NCBI GenBank assembly: GCA_900549065.1 | Contig: URNC01000063.1 | Location: forward strand, 1-10,603 | Origin: an uncultured Collinsella sp. | Lineage (GTDB): Bacteria > Actinomycetota > Coriobacteriia > Coriobacteriales > Coriobacteriaceae | DNA: 10,603 nucleotides | Reading direction: 5' to 3' | Shown here: one piece after another, positions 6,903 through 10,603 of the stretch | Layout: every line of letters begins with the position of its first letter | Position numbering within the stretch: position 1 is the stretch's first letter | The notes under the pieces: generated by a model | The model's database searches: none | Told to the model about the DNA's origin: nothing | What the model saw: the letters and a program-made list of their open reading frames with translations, nothing else | Position numbers and translations under genes: made by a program

Positions 6903-7565
6903 GTTGAGCAGATGGTCCGCCAGCGGATACACGGTAACGTCGAAATACCGTCCGATCACGTCGATGCCGGTCCACATGGGCAGCAGGTACAGCACTAGGA
7001 TGAGGATGGGCATAGCGTATTGCTGCAGACGGTAATAGTTGTTGAGTGCCTTGCCCTTGAGGAAGGGCACGATGATCGACGAGCCGTCGAGCGGCGGGAT
7101 CGGGATGAGGTTAAAGAACGCGAGCGAGAGGTTGACCACGATAAACGTGGCGCCGAAGTTCATGATCTGTGACGCCAAGGCAAAGGACATGCTGGCGTAC
7201 AGGCTGCCGTATGCTAGTCGCATGAGGGCTGCGGTAAGGCACGCGAGCGCGATGTTCGATGCAGGGCCGGCCGCGCTCACCAGGACCTCATCGCGCTTGG
7301 GGTGCTTGAGGTTGTTGAGGTAGACGGGCACGGGCTTGGCGAAGGCGAATACTGGACCGCCGGCGGCAAGCATAAGCAGCGGCAGGATGAAAGTGCCAAA
7401 CGGGTCGATATGGTTGAGCGGGTTGAGCGAGACGCGCCCGCGCGAACGGGCCGTCTTGTCGCCGAGCGCCCAAGCCGCGGCGGCGTGCGCGCTCTCGTGG
7501 ATCACGATGCCCACGATGACGGCGACAGCGCTGGCGAGCAGGTTCATGAGGTAGCTGCTGGACAT
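6882..7565 (-). CDS. Site-2-type membrane metalloprotease (peptidase M50 family)
   Basis: A 227-residue polytopic membrane protease. The zinc motif HESAH (H23, E24, H27) lies in the first membrane segment. The third zinc ligand D160 is in NLIPIPPLDGS (152-162), the NPDG-type motif of the short YwhC/FtsH-independent S2P class. AAGPASNI (98-105) is a further family block. About six hydrophobic segments are visible. There is no PDZ or CBS domain, so this is the minimal form and not RseP/SpoIVFB. Substrates cannot be predicted: related proteases cleave anti-sigma factors or leftover membrane peptides. ATG at 7565 has GGGGAG four bases upstream, and the stop of the preceding small membrane gene is 9 bases away, suggesting shared transcription. 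Confidence 0.93.
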   Translation of the reverse strand: MSSSYLMNLLASAVAVIVGIVIHESAHAAAAWALGDKTARSRGRVSLNPLNHIDPFGTFILPLLMLAAGGPVFAFAKPVPVYLNNLKHPKRDEVLVSAAGPASNIALACLTAALMRLAYGSLYASMSFALASQIMNFGATFIVVNLSLAFFNLIPIPPLDGSSIIVPFLKGKALNNYYRLQQYAMPILILVLYLLPMWTGIDVIGRYFDVTVYPLADHLLNFAIAGI

Positions 7566-7574
7566 GTCGCTCCC

Positions 7575-7857
7575 CTAGCGGACGCGGCGCGAGGCGCGCG
7601 TGAGCAGGTAATCGGCCACAAACAAAATGACGGCTACGATGGCGTAATCCAGACGGAACACGCCGCCAAAGGGCGACGTGATGACGCCATAGCCGGCGAT
7701 GGCGCTCGGCAGCGCGCGCGAGAGCTCGACGACAAAGCCGACGATCTGCAGCTTGGCGGTGAGGCCGCTAAAACACAGCAGCACGGTCATCGCGCTCATA
7801 AAGATGCCGCAGATGCGGCATGCGATGGCGATGATGCTCATCGCCACGGCAGCGGCC

Positions 7858-7871
<14 letters not shown>
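7575..7871 (-). CDS. 98-residue membrane protein of unknown function
   Basis: I do not recognise a family. The protein starts with a basic stretch (NSRK) and has hydrophobic segments at about 12-35, 43-63 and 76-90, ending in a basic tail (LLTRASRRVR). Two or three membrane passes with positively charged ends are therefore likely. The GTG at 7871 is chosen because GAGGAG (7879-7884) stands seven bases before it; this start overlaps the ABC-F gene end by 14 bases. An ATG at 7841 would give 88 residues but has only a distant AAGG. The frame stays open to an ATG at 7991, but that extension reads through ABC-F coding sequence and is unlikely. It sits 9 bases before the M50 protease gene, so it could be a partner or substrate of it; this is inference only. 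Confidence 0.75.
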
Positions 7872-9891
<2,020 letters not shown>

Positions 9892-9922
9892 GGTGCCGCC
9901 TTTGACCTTGTGTGCCTATATG

Positions 9923-9950
9923 AAAAAAGGCCCCAACTTGCGTTGGAGCC
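9923..9950 (-). terminator. Intrinsic terminator after tRNA-Ala
   Basis: On the minus strand, GGCTCCAAC and GTTGGGGCC form a 9-bp stem (one G-T pair) closed by a GCAA tetraloop and followed directly by six T residues (9923-9928). It begins 16 bases after the tRNA 3' end and ends 31 bases before the ABC-F start codon. It is the natural end of the tRNA transcript, but it also lies between the only clear promoter and the ABC-F gene. Confidence 0.92.
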
Positions 9951-9966
9951 TCATTCAATGCTCGGG

Positions 9967-10039
9967 TGGAGACGAGGGGGATCGAACCCCTGACCTCTTG
10001 ACTGCCAGTCAAGCGCTCTCCCAGCTGAGCTACGCCCCC
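9967..10039 (-). tRNA. tRNA-Ala, anticodon GGC
   Basis: A 73-base cloverleaf. The acceptor stem GGGGGCG pairs with CGTCTCC and includes the alanine identity pair G3-U70. The D arm is GCTC/GAGC. The anticodon stem is CTTGA/TCAAG with loop CTGGCAG, so the anticodon GGC is at 10004-10006. The T arm is AGGGG-TTCGATC-CCCCT, and the discriminator base is A73. It reads the GCC and GCU alanine codons. The CCA end is not encoded: after A73 the DNA reads CCC, so a CCA-adding enzyme must complete it. A promoter lies just upstream and a terminator just downstream, making it a stand-alone unit. Confidence 0.98.
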
Positions 10040-10051
10040 GTGCGAAAAAGT

Positions 10052-10080
10052 ACTATACGGGAACTCGGACGGCGATGCAA
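10052..10080 (-). promoter_or_regulatory. Probable promoter of tRNA-Ala
   Basis: On the minus strand, -10 TATAGT (10052-10057, five of six consensus) is preceded after 17 bases by TTGCAT (10075-10080, matching only the TTG of the -35 consensus). The -10 box is 12 bases before the tRNA 5' end, giving a very short leader. The sequence between -10 and the tRNA is GC-poor (ACTTTTTCGCAC). Confidence 0.65.
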
Positions 10081-10349
10081 GGACAATTTTGGAAAAACTT
10101 TCGCTGCCGCGGCGCGGGGGGCGCAGCCCGGCCGCGGATGCAGGCGCGGGAACGGGCCGCGATGCCCCGCGATGCCCCGCGGTGCCCTCGGGGGCGCTGC
10201 CGCCGCCCTCCCCTCCAGCGCCCTTGGGACATCTCGAGTTCCGTCGTCCGCAGTCTTTCGCTTTCGCGGCGCGGGCCTCCATCCGCTCAACGGCCATCCC
10301 GCCGGCGCCGGGACCGTTATCGGGGCCGATCGCGCTCCCGCCCACCCGG
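10081..10349. other. GC-rich stretch without a recognisable gene
   Basis: GC reaches 83% over 10141-10200. Open frames exist on both strands, but their translations are low-complexity Arg/Pro/Ala/Gly strings without domains, and the minus-strand ones run through the tRNA. They are best explained by the lack of AT-rich stop codons. I see no ribosome binding site in a useful place and no known RNA family (RNase P, SRP, tmRNA and 6S hallmarks were not recognised). Confidence 0.6.
10161..10190. repeat. Short tandem repeat, 10-base unit
   Basis: GATGCCCCGC occurs twice in perfect tandem (10161-10180), followed by a third degenerate unit GGTGCCCTCG. It is a slippage-prone site in the GC-rich intergenic stretch. 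With no gene around it, a phase-variation role is not supported. Confidence 0.75.
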
Positions 10350-10376
10350 CGATTCCAAAACTATGCCGGTTTACGG
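10350..10376 (+). repeat. Left inverted-repeat arm
   Basis: Its core AAAACTATGCCGG (10357-10369) is exactly repeated in inverted orientation at 10496-10508. The similarity extends outward and inward with three mismatches, including TTACGG on the inner side. Confidence 0.85.
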
Positions 10377-10488
10377 GGCCAGGCCGGCAACCCCCGGGCA
10401 TGACGTAATCGGTAAAACCAAAACCGCAGGTAGACGACTTGCGCATTCCGTGAAATGCAGGGTATGGACGGCCGGTCCGGATCCGACT

Positions 10489-10515
10489 CCGTAATCCGGC
10501 ATAGTTTTGAAATGG
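10489..10515 (-). repeat. Right inverted-repeat arm
   Basis: The reverse complement matches the left arm at 24 of 27 positions, with a perfect 14-base block (CAAAACTATGCCGG). A perfect TTGACA hexamer on the minus strand (10520-10525) lies just outside this arm, which would place a weak -10 (TATGCC) within it. Confidence 0.85.
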
Positions 10516-10603
10516 CTCTTGTCAACCAGCATTAACTATTACGTGGATTTGAACCGCAAACGTTTATCAAGGCAATTTGGCAGGCATGTGGAGTGGGAAC
10601 TAT
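10516..10603. other. AT-rich end of window without a recognisable gene
   Basis: GC drops to 37% over 10501-10560, sharply different from the neighbouring GC-rich stretch. No open frame with a ribosome binding site, tRNA or terminator is evident. Composition suggests a promoter region for a gene beyond the window, or acquired sequence; neither can be decided here. Confidence 0.4.

Larger units (their letters stand above)
10350..10515. other. 166-base element bounded by long imperfect inverted repeats
   Basis: Two 27-base arms in inverted orientation (24 of 27 identical) enclose 112 bases. The interior has further short palindromes, such as GCATT/AATGC at 10443-10458 and GGAC/GTCC around 10466-10478, and no credible coding sequence. 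I see no target-site duplication outside the arms. It could be a miniature inverted-repeat element, a BIME-like intergenic repeat or a structured RNA closed by a long stem. The arms are seen directly; the nature of the element is inference. Confidence 0.5.

Noticed and set aside
5949..6998. 349-codon open frame on the plus strand
   Set aside because: Antisense to scpA and to the end of the protease gene, no recognisable motif, crosses the scpA leader; a shadow frame.
9967..10039. tRNA-Ala as an integration (att) site for a genomic island
   Set aside because: No second copy of the tRNA 3' end and no integrase gene are in the window.
10075..10494. 139-codon plus-strand open frame upstream of the tRNA
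   Set aside because: The translation is an Arg/Pro/Ser low-complexity string with no ribosome binding site or domain, and it crosses the inverted-repeat arm.
10141..10515. CRISPR array
   Set aside because: The only repeats are a 10-base tandem unit and one inverted pair; there are no regularly spaced direct repeats and no cas genes.
10542..10603. tRNA-like T arm (GGTTCAAATCC on the minus strand)
   Set aside because: The loop looks canonical, but the T stem has a mismatch. The expected anticodon stem (CCAAA against GATAA) does not pair properly, and base 37 would be a pyrimidine. Not a tRNA.

Overview
The window is a high-GC bacterial chromosome segment. Every recognisable gene lies on the minus strand, so transcription runs from high to low coordinates. 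GC richness, canonical Shine-Dalgarno sites and the housekeeping order scpA-scpB-pseudouridine synthase-cmk-plsC-ispH-DUF512-der suggest an actinobacterium of the class Coriobacteriia, probably near Collinsella. That placement is an inference from style and gene order, not from a database match.

Layout from right to left. Positions 10081-10603 contain no convincing gene. They hold a very GC-rich stretch (83% GC over 10141-10200) with a short tandem repeat, then a 166-base element bounded by 27-base inverted repeats, then an AT-rich end (37% GC over 10501-10560). Next come a promoter, a tRNA-Ala(GGC) gene and a strong intrinsic terminator. Only 31 bases separate this terminator from the start of a 677-residue ABC-F ATPase. 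The ABC-F gene overlaps a 98-residue membrane protein of unknown function, which is followed by a site-2-type (M50) membrane metalloprotease. After an 83-base leader with two hairpins come scpA and scpB (condensin partners of SMC), an RsuA/RluB-type pseudouridine synthase, cmk (CMP kinase), a PlsC-type acyltransferase, ispH (last step of the MEP isoprenoid pathway), a DUF512 radical-SAM protein, and the first 138 codons of the ribosome-assembly GTPase der.

Genes from scpA to der are almost contiguous (overlaps or 2-11 base gaps, with one 66-base gap before cmk). Several Shine-Dalgarno sites are embedded in the end of the preceding gene, which points to one translationally coupled housekeeping operon joining chromosome segregation, ribosome maturation, nucleotide, phospholipid and isoprenoid synthesis.

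The left edge is not genomic. Positions 8-40 are the Illumina Nextera read-1 adapter with the Tn5 mosaic end, and positions 1-7 match the end of an i5 index. The der gene is cut there by library sequence, not by biology.

I see no clear new defence system or mobile island. The observations most worth pursuing are the inverted-repeat element at 10350-10515, the HX4E variant of the PlsC active-site motif, the uncharacterised DUF512 and 98-residue membrane proteins, and the unexplained promoter arrangement before the ABC-F gene.
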